This document shows positions 8,120 through 17,469 of a stretch of 64,000 bases of DNA, piece after piece. The stretch lies in NCBI GenBank assembly GCA_021201135.1, contig JAJQGT010000006.1:285254-349253 (forward strand), in the 5' to 3' direction. The notes beneath the pieces are model-generated. The model had not been told where the DNA came from. It saw only the letters and a list, made by a program, of their open reading frames with translations, and ran no database searches. This DNA is from Oscillospiraceae bacterium. Its GTDB lineage: Bacteria > Bacillota > Clostridia > Oscillospirales > Ruminococcaceae. Position 1 is the stretch's first letter; each line of letters begins with the position of its first letter. Both the position numbers and the translations under genes were made by a program.

Positions 8120-8824
8120 TCAATCATATACTACGCTTTCAGCGATTTGCACTAAAACATCAATGTCAATTTGTGCAGAAAGACTAAAGATATAACCGTC
8201 ATTAATCCACACAACAGTATTCAATCCGTATTCATCAAGCGTCTGATAGCAGTAATATTGGATGCCGTCAATCAGATATTCGGAAACAGTACTGTTTTCA
8301 TTGTCGGTAGAAAAACTGGTTCCGTCCGTAGCCAGGCTGTAGTTAAAGTTTAACCGTTGACCGTCATAATCCTCATAAGTTACTTCTACATTGATGTCGC
8401 CATAGTATACCGTTCTCAGCTTATAGCCGTCAGGGATGTAATCAGGTCTGATTTCGGTGTTGAAAGTCACATCTTCCGAAGTTTCAGTGAAAGAATACTT
8501 GTCATACCCATCAAAAACCTGCTTGAATACCTGATTTACTGCGGCATAAACAGGTGGCTGGGTTAGGAGCAGGCAGAATACAATGCCGAGAGTACAAGCA
8601 ACCGTTACAAGTGAGCGAGATGTAACTTTCAAGGCGGTTCTTCTGCGCCTTTCGCTATCTATTTTTCTTGTAGCTTTTCTTATGTTCTTTGAAAACCTTT
8701 CGCTGAACTCATGATTCTCAGATTCCGCTATCAGTGTTTCAAATTCTTCACTAAGCTTTTTTGTAAGTCCATCACGCATGAGTATTTCAAATATTTCGTC
8801 ACTATTAGTGCATTTCTTCTCCAT
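8120..8824 (-). CDS. Membrane-anchored anti-sigma-like protein with DUF4367 domain
   Basis: 234 residues: a charged cytoplasmic N-terminus (1-65), one transmembrane segment (about 70-92), and an extracytoplasmic DUF4367-like domain (about 105-232). This is the layout of ECF anti-sigma factors. It overlaps the end of the sigma factor gene by 20 bases, which implies translational coupling and supports a regulator/partner relation. The signal sensed is unknown. DUF4367 is assigned from overall pattern, so the family name is less certain than the anti-sigma-like topology. Confidence 0.75.
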   Translation of the reverse strand: MEKKCTNSDEIFEILMRDGLTKKLSEEFETLIAESENHEFSERFSKNIRKATRKIDSERRRRTALKVTSRSLVTVACTLGIVFCLLLTQPPVYAAVNQVFKQVFDGYDKYSFTETSEDVTFNTEIRPDYIPDGYKLRTVYYGDINVEVTYEDYDGQRLNFNYSLATDGTSFSTDNENSTVSEYLIDGIQYYCYQTLDEYGLNTVVWINDGYIFSLSAQIDIDVLVQIAESVVYD

Positions 8825-9356
8825 AATACTCCTCTAACTTCTTTTGAAGTATTTTCTTTCCACGGGACACGCGGGAAATTACAGTGTTTTTAGGAACGCC
8901 TAACATCTCCGAAATCTCCTCACTGCTATAGCCCATTACAAGTTTCAACGTAAGCGCATCGCTATAGATGTCATCAAGGTCATCTATCAGCTTCAGGAGA
9001 TACTCATATCCATCATCTGAAATAACCTTGTTCAAAATGCTCATACTCATGTCTGGGATGTCTTCATCAAGCTCATCTGAAATTGCACCATGTTCGCTTT
9101 TGAGCATATCGAGCGAAGTGTTTCTAATTATAATAACGATAAAATTTCGAGTTTGAATGCAATCGGGGGAAGAAATTTTCGAAATATTTTTTGCAACTTT
9201 CAAAAAGCTCTCTTGCACTGCTTCTTCTGCTATGGACTCATTATGTAGAATGGACATAGCTTTTCTGAACATCATGTTCTTGTATAGATTATATACAGCC
9301 GTGAACTTTTCCTTATCGCTCGGCTCATCAATAAGAGCCAGATATATAGTAAGCAT
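8805..9356 (-). CDS. ECF-type RNA polymerase sigma factor
   Basis: 183-residue sigma-70 family protein of the extracytoplasmic-function class. Region 2 lies at about 20-90 (core-binding helix with EEAVQESFLKVAK) and region 4 at about 125-180 (helix-turn-helix SSEEISEMLGVPKNTVISR). It has no region 1 or 3. Start ATG at 9356 with GAGGTG. A consensus vegetative promoter precedes it, and it heads the unit sigma / anti-sigma-like / mini-ORF / ABC exporter. The target promoters cannot be told from this window. Confidence 0.9.
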   Translation of the reverse strand: MLTIYLALIDEPSDKEKFTAVYNLYKNMMFRKAMSILHNESIAEEAVQESFLKVAKNISKISSPDCIQTRNFIVIIIRNTSLDMLKSEHGAISDELDEDIPDMSMSILNKVISDDGYEYLLKLIDDLDDIYSDALTLKLVMGYSSEEISEMLGVPKNTVISRVSRGKKILQKKLEEYYGEEMH

Positions 9357-9389
9357 AAATACACCTCAATTTTTCGTTTTCTACTTAAC

Positions 9390-9417
9390 ATTATAACCGA
9401 TAAATTTTCATTGTCAA
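9390..9417 (-). promoter_or_regulatory. Sigma-A promoter of the ECF sigma factor unit
   Basis: Minus strand: -35 TTGACA (9412-9417), 16-bp spacer, -10 TATAAT (9390-9395). Confidence 0.88.
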
Positions 9418-9450
9418 CCGATTTTCACGAACTGAAAGTTTGTATATAGC

Positions 9451-9478
9451 AAAAAAGCCCGATTTTACTCGGGCTTTA
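9451..9478 (-). terminator. Terminator of the pgk-tpiA-gpmI operon
   Basis: Hairpin AAGCCCGA / TCGGGCTT with a 6-nt loop, followed on the minus strand by a T-run. It lies behind the gpmI stop. Confidence 0.88.
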
Positions 9479-9499
9479 CTTGTATTTGAGATGTACGGA

Positions 9500-11068
9500 T
9501 TAAATCATGCTCTCTTCCCAGCAATCGGGAGGAGTGAGACCGAAGAGGGTTGCAACGGTCGGAGCCACGTTGGCAAGACCGAAATTGCCTTCTTTGATTC
9601 TCCAGTCGTGGTCATTATCATAGATGATGAACGGAACGGGGTTCAGGGAGTGAGCGGTTCTGACCTGAATGTCGCCCTTCTTGTTCTTCTCAAGCATCTC
9701 ATCGGCATTGCCGTGGTCAGCAGTGATGAGAACGATGACGCCAAGCTCATCCGCAACCTTGAGAACTCTTGCGATTCCGAGGTCGACGGACTCAACGCCT
9801 GTGATGGTGGCATCAAGGTTGCCTGTGTGACCAACCATGTCGCCGTTGGGATAGTTGCATCTGATGAAATCGTATTTGCCGCTACGCATAGCGTTGATGA
9901 GGTCGTCGGTGATTTCGGCGGACTTCATCCAAGGACGCTCGTCGAAGGAAACGTTGTCGGAAGGAATCTCCTTGAATGTTTCAAGCTCTTCGGAAAACTT
10001 CTCGGACTTATTGCCGTTCCAGAAGTAAGTAACGTGACCGTATTTCTGGGTCTCGGAAACGGCGTACTGTCTTAAGCCGTTTGCAACCAGAAGCTCGGAG
10101 AGGGTGTTCTTGATTTCCGGAGGATTTACAAGGTACTTCTCGGGAAGCTTGAGGTCGCCGTCGTACTGGAGCATTCCGGCATAGACGACATCCGGCTTCT
10201 CTCCCCTGTCGAAGGCGGTGAAGTCCTTGTTGTCGAATGCCATGGAGATTTCGAGGGCACGATCGCCTCTGAAGTTATAAAGGATAACCGAGTCGCCGTC
10301 CTTGATTTTTCCGACAGGCTCGCCGTTCTCGACGATTACGAATGCGGGCAAATCCTGGTCAATTACGCCGTCGATTTCGGCTCTATAGGTCTCGATAGCT
10401 TCCTTGGCGGAGGCAAACTGTCTGCCCTGACCGTGAACATGAGTGTTCCAGCCAGCTTCGACCATGCCCCAGTTAGCCTGATATCTGTCCATTGTAATCT
10501 TCATTCTTCCGCCGCCGGATGCAATTTTTGCATCAAAAGTGGAATCGTTAAGAGATGCGAGCAAGGTCTCAAGCTCATCGACATAGACGAGAGCTGAGGT
10601 TGCGGGAACGTCTCTTCCGTCGAGGAGAATGTGGCATCTTACATGCTCAACTCCGCTCTCCTTAGCCTTGATTATCATCTGCTTGAGGTGTGAGATATTC
10701 GAGTGGACATTTCCGTCGGAGAGAAGTCCGAGGAAGTGAAGTTTCGAATTGTGAGCCTTGCAGTTGGAAACAAGCTCGTTCCATGTATCCGATTCAAACA
10801 TCTTACCGGATTCGATAGACTCGTTCACGAGCTTTGCGCCCTGAGAGTAAATCTGACCGCAACCGAGAGCGTTGTGTCCAACCTCGGAGTTGCCCATGTC
10901 ATCGTCGGAAGGAAGTCCTACTGCGGTTCCGTGAGCCTTGAGTCTGGTATTGGGGCGCTCCTTGAGGAGCTTGTCAAGATTCGGTGTATTTGCAAGTGTT
11001 ACGGCGTCTCCGAGACCGGTCTTAGAGAAGCCGACACCGTCCATAACTATAAGTACAACAGGTTTCAT
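9500..11068 (-). CDS. gpmI: 2,3-bisphosphoglycerate-independent phosphoglycerate mutase
   Basis: 522-residue alkaline-phosphatase-superfamily enzyme that interconverts 3- and 2-phosphoglycerate and needs Mn2+. It shows the metal site VLIVMDGVG at the N-terminus, the catalytic serine in DDMGNSEVGHN, and the C-terminal metal motif TADHGNAD. The start is set at the ATG at 11066-11068 (MKPVVLIVMDG), with GGGG eight bases upstream, rather than six codons earlier. Last gene of pgk-tpiA-gpmI, 14 bases behind tpiA, with a terminator after it. Confidence 0.96.
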   Translation of the reverse strand: MKPVVLIVMDGVGFSKTGLGDAVTLANTPNLDKLLKERPNTRLKAHGTAVGLPSDDDMGNSEVGHNALGCGQIYSQGAKLVNESIESGKMFESDTWNELVSNCKAHNSKLHFLGLLSDGNVHSNISHLKQMIIKAKESGVEHVRCHILLDGRDVPATSALVYVDELETLLASLNDSTFDAKIASGGGRMKITMDRYQANWGMVEAGWNTHVHGQGRQFASAKEAIETYRAEIDGVIDQDLPAFVIVENGEPVGKIKDGDSVILYNFRGDRALEISMAFDNKDFTAFDRGEKPDVVYAGMLQYDGDLKLPEKYLVNPPEIKNTLSELLVANGLRQYAVSETQKYGHVTYFWNGNKSEKFSEELETFKEIPSDNVSFDERPWMKSAEITDDLINAMRSGKYDFIRCNYPNGDMVGHTGNLDATITGVESVDLGIARVLKVADELGVIVLITADHGNADEMLEKNKKGDIQVRTAHSLNPVPFIIYDNDHDWRIKEGNFGLANVAPTVATLFGLTPPDCWEESMI

Positions 11069-11082
11069 ATTGTGATCCCCTT

Positions 11083-11853
11083 TCATCCGTTGGTAGCGGC
11101 GTTGATAATAGTCGCAAAATCGGGAGCCTTGAGAGATGCGCCGCCGATAAGTCCGCCGTCGACATTGGTCTTCGAGAGGAGTTCAGCCGCATTGCCTGCG
11201 TTCATGGAGCCGCCATACTGGATGGTGATCTTCTCGGCAACGTCTGCACCGTAAAGACCTGCAATAACATTTCTTATGAATGCACAGACCTCTTCTGCCT
11301 GATCGGCGGTTGCGGTCTTGCCTGTTCCGATTGCCCATACCGGCTCGTAAGCGATGATGCAGTTCATAAGCTCATCGGCGGAGATTCCGGCAAAGTCGAG
11401 CTTGATCTGACGGGAAATAACTTCCTCAGTGATACCCGATTCTCTCTCCCAGAGAAGCTCACCGACACAAACGATGGGCTTGAGACCGGCTTCGAGAGCC
11501 GCCTTGGTTCTCTTGTTTACGGTTTCATCTGTCTCACCGAAGTACTGTCTGCGCTCGCTGTGTCCGAGAACGACATACTCTACGCCGACTTCCTTTAACA
11601 TATCTGCGCTGATTTCTCCAGTGTAAGCGCCGGACTTTGCGAAGTGGCAGTTCTGAGCACCTACCTTGATATTGGTGCCGGCAGTGAGTCTTACCGCAGT
11701 CTCAAGGTTTGTGAACGGAACACAGATGACAACCTCACAGCCTGCATTCTCTGCCAAAGGCTTCAGATCAGTGATGAGAGTCTCAGCTTCGGGACGGGTT
11801 TTATTCATCTTCCAGTTGCCGGCGATAACCGCACGGCGAATATCTTTTTTCAT
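11083..11853 (-). CDS. tpiA: Triosephosphate isomerase
   Basis: 256-residue TIM-barrel enzyme converting dihydroxyacetone phosphate and glyceraldehyde-3-phosphate. GNWKMNK at the N-terminus holds the active-site Asn and Lys, LGHSERRQ holds the electrophilic His, and AYEPVWAIGTG holds the catalytic Glu and the flexible loop. The start is at 11851-11853 with AAAGGAT upstream; the longer frame adds a non-conserved stretch. Middle gene of the glycolytic operon. Confidence 0.97.
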   Translation of the reverse strand: MKKDIRRAVIAGNWKMNKTRPEAETLITDLKPLAENAGCEVVICVPFTNLETAVRLTAGTNIKVGAQNCHFAKSGAYTGEISADMLKEVGVEYVVLGHSERRQYFGETDETVNKRTKAALEAGLKPIVCVGELLWERESGITEEVISRQIKLDFAGISADELMNCIIAYEPVWAIGTGKTATADQAEEVCAFIRNVIAGLYGADVAEKITIQYGGSMNAGNAAELLSKTNVDGGLIGGASLKAPDFATIINAATNG

Positions 11854-11923
11854 GAAATCTATCCTTTCAAAAAGCATTACAGACGGAGCGGAACTCATCG
11901 CTCCGCTCCATAAAGAGTTTCAA

Positions 11924-13147
11924 TTACTTGTCGGCGATAACATCGATTCCGGGGAGAACCTTGCCCTCAAGGTATTCAAGAGAAGCTCCGCCGCCGGTGG
12001 AGATGTGGGTCATCTTGTCAGCAAAGCCGAGGTTGATGACAGCCGCCGCAGAGTCGCCACCACCGATAACGGTTGTAGCGTCGGTCTCAGCAAGAGCCTT
12101 TGCAACAGAAAGGGTTCCCTTTGCAAGAGTCGGGTTCTCGAAAACGCCCATAGGTCCGTTCCAGACGACAGTCTTGGCATTGCTTACTTCTTTGGCGAAA
12201 AGCTCAGCGGTCTTGGGACCGATATCAAGACCCATGCAATCAGCGGGAATGTTGTGAGAATCTACAACAGTAGTCTCAATCTCGCCGTCGATAGGATCAG
12301 GGAAGGACTTTGCAACAACGGTGTCGATCGGGAGAAGAAGCTTTTTGCCCATAGCATTAGCCTTGTCGAGCATTTCCTTGCAGTAGGAAAGCTTCTCGTC
12401 GTCAACGAGAGATGTGCCGATTTCGTAGCCCTCAGCCTTGAGGAAGGTGTAAGCCATACCGCCGCCGATGATAAGTGTATCGCACTTTTCAAGGAGGTTA
12501 GAGATAACGTTGAGCTTGTCGGCAACCTTTGCACCGCCGAGAATAGCAACGAAAGGTCTTACGGGGTTCTCGACTGCGTTGCCGAGATATGTGATTTCCT
12601 TCTGCATGAGGTATCCAACAGCAGTCTCCTTGACAAACTTTGTAACACCTGCAGTGGAAGCATGAGCTCTGTGAGCGGAGCCGAAAGCATCCATTACGAA
12701 TACTTCATCATCAACCAAATCTGCGAGCTCCTTCGAGAAGCCTTCGCCGTTCTTTGTCTCTTCGTTGCCACGGAATCTTGTGTTCTCGAGAACGACGATT
12801 TCGCCATTCTGCATTTCGGCAACAGCCTTCTTTGCGTTCTCGCCTACTACCTCGTCATCCTTGGCAAATGTGACCTTTGTGCCCTCCATGAGCTCTGCAA
12901 GTCTGTCAGCTGCGGGCTTGAGAGAGAACTTGTCCTCGGGACCGTTCTTCGGCTTGCCGAGGTGAGAGCAAAGTACAACCTTGCCACCGTCTGCAACTAA
13001 CTTCTTGATAGTGGGAAGTGCCGCTGTGATTCTGTTGTCGTTGGTGATAACGCCGTCCTTGAGAGGAACGTTGAAGTCAACTCTTACGAGAACCTTCTTG
13101 CCCTTCACATTGATGTCGTCAATACTGACCTTGTTTAATCCTGCCAT
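11924..13147 (-). CDS. pgk: Phosphoglycerate kinase
   Basis: 407-residue two-domain kinase transferring phosphate from 1,3-bisphosphoglycerate to ADP. It shows [11 protein letters not shown] near the N-terminus, the substrate-binding CSHLGKPK, and the nucleotide loop GGGDSAAAV near the C-terminus. Length is normal. First gene of the pgk-tpiA-gpmI operon; the promoter is 60 bases upstream. Long open frames on the opposite strand across this gene are shadows caused by its codon use. Confidence 0.97.
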   Translation of the reverse strand: MAGLNKVSIDDINVKGKKVLVRVDFNVPLKDGVITNDNRITAALPTIKKLVADGGKVVLCSHLGKPKNGPEDKFSLKPAADRLAELMEGTKVTFAKDDEVVGENAKKAVAEMQNGEIVVLENTRFRGNEETKNGEGFSKELADLVDDEVFVMDAFGSAHRAHASTAGVTKFVKETAVGYLMQKEITYLGNAVENPVRPFVAILGGAKVADKLNVISNLLEKCDTLIIGGGMAYTFLKAEGYEIGTSLVDDEKLSYCKEMLDKANAMGKKLLLPIDTVVAKSFPDPIDGEIETTVVDSHNIPADCMGLDIGPKTAELFAKEVSNAKTVVWNGPMGVFENPTLAKGTLSVAKALAETDATTVIGGGDSAAAVINLGFADKMTHISTGGGASLEYLEGKVLPGIDVIADK

Positions 13148-13207
13148 TGAATATATCTCCTTTGCTTTTAATAATACTATTCAATGCCGCAATTAGCGAC
13201 TATAGCT

Positions 13208-13236
13208 ATTATATAAAATTTCTCCGAAAATAGCAA
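13208..13236 (-). promoter_or_regulatory. Sigma-A promoter of pgk-tpiA-gpmI
   Basis: Minus strand: -35 TTGCTA (13231-13236), 17-bp spacer, -10 TATAAT (13208-13213). An AT-rich 8-bp hairpin at 13248-13268, just upstream, may be the end signal of the preceding permease gene. Confidence 0.8.
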
Positions 13237-13324
13237 TAGGTAACCCCGAATTTTTCCAAGAAAAATTCAGCCGAAGGGCACTTTTTTCGGAAAAGCAGTC
13301 CTGTCGGCGGAAAATATAGCGGTT

Positions 13325-14530
13325 CTATCTGTCCTCGCGTAGCATTTCCATTATGCTATATTTATTTATACTCAGCTTCGAACCGAGGCAAATCAGGAAT
13401 GTGATGAGCAACGTGATTCCAAGAATTTCGAGCATCATCTCGTTTGTCAAGCCGTAGCTGTTGAGGTCTTCGATGAGCCATCCTATGACAGTTTTTGCAC
13501 CCATCGCTTTTGTTGCTTTTCGGTTCTGGAGGAGGTAATATCCAAGATATGAACCCACCGCCAACGCCACTGCGGAAATGCTCCTTACCAAAGACCTGCG
13601 AATAAGCTCAAGGTTTCTCTGCCTGCGGGACATTCCTATAGCCTGCAAGATTCCATATCTCTTCTTTTCGCTTTCGGTTTCAAGACGAAGCGTGCTCACG
13701 AGAATCATCAGCACCACCAAAGCAATACACACGCCACTGACAAGAGTCTGGATTATGGATTGCATGTATATCTGCGCCTTAGCGTAATTCTCCTCACGGG
13801 AATTGTAAAGGTTATAGTATGAATCATATACTACTTTTGTATCCGTAGTCGTTGTAAATAAAATTTGAGACAGAAGATTTGTGACAAAAGCATCTGTTTC
13901 TAAGTTTCCTGCCTTCATACTGGTGTATATAAATGCTTCAGTATACCCGACTTCCTGTTGACCTTTCAGGAATTTCCATGAATCTATCCACCAACGTGTG
14001 CCCTCGGGAATTTGATCAACTATGTCCTGAAGAACCGGCAGAGAACAGATTACAAAGTACGAATATTTCGACAGAGAAAACTCGCCCGTGCGACTGTATT
14101 GAATCTTGGATATAAGGGTTTCGTCACTCTCGACCAACTGAACAGCCCCGACATTGGCACTGACGCTTACAAGCCCGTCGCTTTCGAGATTGCTTTCACT
14201 AAGTGCCGGCGATTTTGATCTTGAATCATCATAACCATCGATATACTCGTAGTCAATAGAAATTGTCAGGCTTGAATCTACTTCAGGCGGATTCATTGCA
14301 ACCGAGCTGGTCGTATTGCCCTGAATGATGACGCTTTCGCCACTCTCATAGGCTTCCTGGTCAACGCCGGTTGTATCAACATATTTCTGCAGGTCATCCC
14401 AATCCATAGTAATCACGACAGCCGACAGATTATTGCCGTTTGAATCTGTTGTAAGGGCATAAAAGTGGTCAAACCCCACAAAATCAGTAATACCATCTAT
14501 TGACAATAATTCTTCCTCACAATCGGACAA
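13325..14530 (-). CDS. FtsX/MacB-type permease, C-terminal part after an in-frame TAG
   Basis: Holds the second extracytoplasmic MacB-PCD-like domain and a C-terminal FtsX domain with four membrane segments (near residues 260-390). It lies in the same frame as the upstream 447-residue frame. The 24 codons between that frame's TAG (14603-14605) and the TTG at 14530 translate into ordinary sequence (ASQWSYYVCRQKSYN...) with no further stop. Together the two parts would make one permease of about 873 residues. No convincing ribosome binding site precedes 14530, so this part is likely untranslated unless TAG is read through. Best seen as the 3' half of a broken gene. Confidence 0.6.
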   Translation of the reverse strand: MSDCEEELLSIDGITDFVGFDHFYALTTDSNGNNLSAVVITMDWDDLQKYVDTTGVDQEAYESGESVIIQGNTTSSVAMNPPEVDSSLTISIDYEYIDGYDDSRSKSPALSESNLESDGLVSVSANVGAVQLVESDETLISKIQYSRTGEFSLSKYSYFVICSLPVLQDIVDQIPEGTRWWIDSWKFLKGQQEVGYTEAFIYTSMKAGNLETDAFVTNLLSQILFTTTTDTKVVYDSYYNLYNSREENYAKAQIYMQSIIQTLVSGVCIALVVLMILVSTLRLETESEKKRYGILQAIGMSRRQRNLELIRRSLVRSISAVALAVGSYLGYYLLQNRKATKAMGAKTVIGWLIEDLNSYGLTNEMMLEILGITLLITFLICLGSKLSINKYSIMEMLREDR

Positions 14531-14602
14531 GTCAGGGTGTGAGTAACTGGCTGCAGCATTGTAACTTTTTTGCCTGCATACATAGTAAGACCATTGGGAT
14601 GC

Positions 14603-15946
14603 CTAATAGTTGTATTCGCTCAGCGGCTCAGCGATGTTTATCGTTGAGAATACTACTGAAATACACATGATTGTCGCCATGAGCATGATTAAAGCGCGTC
14701 TGAACCAGAACAGAAGCCTTGTTTTACTTCTTTGCATACCCATTCTGCCTGTCAAAGGAGTTGCAAGTGCCACTTGGAAAGTAATCATTCTGACGGCTAA
14801 GATGCCAACTAACCATAGGATTAATGCCATCAAAAGATAGTTCCACGGGATACTTACGATTATATTTGTAGAGCCGGTGAACACGCTCAATTTGAGCAGT
14901 CCCTGAATTCCAAGGAACCCGAGACCTATGCCGAGAATAATTGCGGGAACCGCGAGCACAAGTGTCTCAATAAGAATAAGAAATCTTAATCGCCATTTTG
15001 AGCCACCGATGCTTCGGAAGCGAACGATTCTTCTGACCTCCGACTGCATCTGCAAGATGTAAATCATGACGACAGCCAAGATAGTTATCGCAAGAATGAG
15101 TGCAAGATAAACCATATTGGTCTCAGCGGCTTCTTCCTCCATGCCGACTACTGAGTTTATGGTGACGAATTTCAGGCTACTGCCCACACGATTCTGGTAG
15201 AGATAACGGTTGACCTCATTTTCGACGTTACTTTCCATGCCGGATTTTACGGTGAAGAAATAGTCGGTTTCGGGGACCAGAGTGACGCTTCCGCCGAGAA
15301 TTTCCTCGGCTTCGGCAATAATATCCGCCATAGCTTCTTCGGTTACTATAGCAGAGTTGAGCGTGCAACTGACATCCCAAAGACCTGTATACTCTTTGAT
15401 GACACCTACAATCAAGAATGACCTTTCAACGGTGGCAAGAGAAATATCTCCGGTTTCTGCGTTATAGTTGGCAAATGTCCACCGCAAGGTTATGGTTGAA
15501 CCTGTTGATGTGCCATAGCCAACTTCGGAAAGTGCGGAAGCTTCGACAGCAATCTGACCGGAACCATTCGGCATATGTCCGCTCGAAAGGATGATTCCCA
15601 TGTCCACAAGGTTATCGTCGGCGGTTCCGATAGCAAGTGAACCCATCGACATTTCTCCGGCTATTACGGATGCGGAGCCATAGTTTACGCTCGTCCCGAC
15701 TTCATCGACCCACTCGGTGCTTTCGAGGTATTCCTTGGTGCTTTCGTTGGTGTCGGTGATTGCTCCGTACCACCAACCATATGTATCAAGCCGGAGCTGA
15801 GAATTGGTCTCGGCGATACTTGAGGTATAGCTCAGAAGTATTATCGCAAAAGTGAACGATACAAGCAGGACGAAGAAAATAAGGAGGGATTGTCGGCGTC
15901 TGCGTTTTACTCCCTGAAATGCAAGCCCGAATATTGTTTTAAACAT
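14603..15946 (-). CDS. FtsX/MacB-type ABC permease, N-terminal part truncated by TAG
   Basis: 447 residues: an N-terminal anchor helix (about 20-42), an extracytoplasmic MacB-PCD domain (45-270), an FtsX domain with membrane segments (about 275-400), and the first helix of the next half (about 425-442). A TAG at 14603-14605 then stops it, just where the second half of a two-FtsX permease should begin. No ATP-binding partner gene is adjacent. Its substrate cannot be judged; relatives export peptides or lipids or sense antibiotics. It has its own promoter and a GGAAAGGAAG leader. Likely a pseudogene, or a sequence error. Confidence 0.75.
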   Translation of the reverse strand: MFKTIFGLAFQGVKRRRRQSLLIFFVLLVSFTFAIILLSYTSSIAETNSQLRLDTYGWWYGAITDTNESTKEYLESTEWVDEVGTSVNYGSASVIAGEMSMGSLAIGTADDNLVDMGIILSSGHMPNGSGQIAVEASALSEVGYGTSTGSTITLRWTFANYNAETGDISLATVERSFLIVGVIKEYTGLWDVSCTLNSAIVTEEAMADIIAEAEEILGGSVTLVPETDYFFTVKSGMESNVENEVNRYLYQNRVGSSLKFVTINSVVGMEEEAAETNMVYLALILAITILAVVMIYILQMQSEVRRIVRFRSIGGSKWRLRFLILIETLVLAVPAIILGIGLGFLGIQGLLKLSVFTGSTNIIVSIPWNYLLMALILWLVGILAVRMITFQVALATPLTGRMGMQRSKTRLLFWFRRALIMLMATIMCISVVFSTINIAEPLSEYNY

Positions 15947-15981
15947 GACTATTCTTCCTTTCCTTGATTGCGATTAATTAA

Positions 15982-16010
15982 AGTCTATCATATTTCACAC
16001 TTTTTGTCAA
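15982..16010 (-). promoter_or_regulatory. Sigma-A promoter of the split permease
   Basis: Minus strand: -35 TTGACA (16005-16010), 17-bp spacer, -10 TAGACT (15982-15987). Confidence 0.8.
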
Positions 16011-16025
16011 TAGAATTGAGAAAAA

Positions 16026-16054
16026 TAAAAAAAGCCCGGTTTTGTTCGGGCTTT
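16026..16054 (-). terminator. Terminator of pdxK-trmL
   Basis: Hairpin of AAGCCCG / CGGGCTT type followed by seven T on the minus strand, 12 bases behind the trmL stop. Confidence 0.88.
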
Positions 16055-16066
16055 GTGTATATATAT

Positions 16067-16561
16067 TTACCACTCAAATCTTGTGAGCTTCCCTTCCCTC
16101 GTCAGGTCGGGATAGTCCCACTGACGGAGGATTTCATAGGTTGCGATGGCGACGCTGTTCGAGAGGTTCAGGCTTCGGAGGTCGGGACGCATCGGGATGC
16201 GGACGCAGGTGTCGGGATTCGAGTGAAGAAGCTCCTCGGGGAGACCCTTGTCTTCCCTGCCGAAAAGAATGTAGCAGTTGTCTTCATAACTGACGTCGCT
16301 GTGGACATGCCTGCCCTTGGTCGTGAAGTAATAATACTTGCCGCCTTGGGTCTTCTCAAAGAAATCTTGGAGATTATCATAGTAGGTTATGTCGAGCTTG
16401 TCCCAATAGTCGAGACCGGCACGCTTGAGGTGCTTGTCATCGGTTTCGAAGCCGAGAGGCTTGACGAGGTGGAGCCTGGCGCCGGTGACGGCACAGGTTC
16501 TCGAGATGTTCCCCGTGTTCTGCGGAATCTGAGGCTCGACCAGAACGATATTGAGATTCAT
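16067..16561 (-). CDS. trmL: tRNA (cytidine(34)-2'-O)-methyltransferase
   Basis: 164-residue SPOUT methyltransferase (TrmL/YibK) that methylates the ribose of the wobble base of tRNA-Leu isoacceptors. The N-terminus NIVLVEPQIPQNTGNISRTC, the central FGREDKGLP and the knot region IPMRPDLRSLNLSNSVAIA are diagnostic. It starts nine bases behind the pyridoxamine kinase stop with GGAGGC in front, so the two genes share a transcript, which ends at the terminator downstream. Confidence 0.95.
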   Translation of the reverse strand: MNLNIVLVEPQIPQNTGNISRTCAVTGARLHLVKPLGFETDDKHLKRAGLDYWDKLDITYYDNLQDFFEKTQGGKYYYFTTKGRHVHSDVSYEDNCYILFGREDKGLPEELLHSNPDTCVRIPMRPDLRSLNLSNSVAIATYEILRQWDYPDLTREGKLTRFEW

Positions 16562-16570
16562 ATTGCCTCC

Positions 16571-17431
16571 TTAAAGCGCCGAGTAGTCGGTGAAGCTTGT
16601 GCGGTTGATGAGCTCCGGCAAGCACTTTTCGAGCATTACTCCCTCACGAGGATTGGTGCCGTAGCCGTAGGTCGTCTTGATGGCATACTCAAGGAACGAA
16701 GTCGCTCTGCACATGGCTATCGGCAAGCTATCGCCGGAGATGAGACCGCCGGTCAGGGCGCTTGCGAAGAGGTCGCCTGTTCCGGGATAGTGCTTCGGGA
16801 TGATTTCATAAGGCACGCGCCAGAAGGAATTGTTCTTTCTGTCATAACCGACGTTGCAGGCACTGCCGTCCATCATCGGAACGCTCGTTATTACGACGGT
16901 GTCGGGACCTTTTCCGGAAAGGCGGACAAGCATGCTTCTGATTTCGCTTATCGTGAGACGTGAAACGGGATACGGAATCCCCAACAGTATCGAAGCCTCG
17001 GTGAGGTTCGGGGTTATGACATCCGCCACAGACACAAGCTCAGCCATTCTGCGGCAGAGTTCCTCGGTATAGGTTCTGTATCTCTTGCCCTGATCCCCCA
17101 TTACGGGATCTACTACCTTCAGGGCATCAGGATAGGCTCTGAAGAAATCGAGACAGCAGTCCACCTGTCCGCCGGAAGCCAGGAAACCCGAATATATACA
17201 GTCAAAGCTGACCCCCGCTGTCTGATAATGCTTGAGAGCCTGCGGAATGTATGACGTCATGTCCTCCATGACCACTTCGCCGAAGCCGTTTGTATGCGAG
17301 CTCATGAGAGCCGTCGGGACGGCGCAGACCTGTATTCCCATTATCGACAAAGTCGGAAGTATAACCGAAAGCGAGCATCTACCGACGCCGGAAAGGTCGT
17401 GAATCGCCGCCACCTTATGTTGTTCGTTCAT
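16571..17431 (-). CDS. pdxK: Pyridoxamine/pyridoxal kinase of the ribokinase family
   Basis: 286-residue kinase of vitamin B6 salvage, phosphorylating pyridoxal or pyridoxamine. The N-terminal HDLSGVGRCSL, the central DPVMGDQGKRY and TPNLTEA, and the C-terminal GTGDLFASALTGG (anion hole and catalytic Asp) are those of the PdxY/PdxK family. The ATG at 17429-17431 with AAGGGG at eight bases is chosen over the one eight codons upstream. It is followed by trmL. ThiD-type hydroxymethylpyrimidine kinase is less likely because of the HDLSGVG start. Confidence 0.9.
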   Translation of the reverse strand: MNEQHKVAAIHDLSGVGRCSLSVILPTLSIMGIQVCAVPTALMSSHTNGFGEVVMEDMTSYIPQALKHYQTAGVSFDCIYSGFLASGGQVDCCLDFFRAYPDALKVVDPVMGDQGKRYRTYTEELCRRMAELVSVADVITPNLTEASILLGIPYPVSRLTISEIRSMLVRLSGKGPDTVVITSVPMMDGSACNVGYDRKNNSFWRVPYEIIPKHYPGTGDLFASALTGGLISGDSLPIAMCRATSFLEYAIKTTYGYGTNPREGVMLEKCLPELINRTSFTDYSAL

Positions 17432-17469
17432 TTCGATATCCCCTTCAATTTGCATTCTGAACTTTTACG

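Noticed and set aside
9440-10075. Plus-strand open frame opposite gpmI
   Set aside because: Starts in the operon terminator and lies antisense to a certain gene.
11666-13000. 444-codon open frame on the plus strand opposite pgk and tpiA
   Set aside because: Antisense shadow of two certain genes; no ribosome binding site and no domain.
15968-16963. 331-codon plus-strand open frame opposite trmL and pdxK
   Set aside because: Antisense shadow running through the terminator; no start signal.
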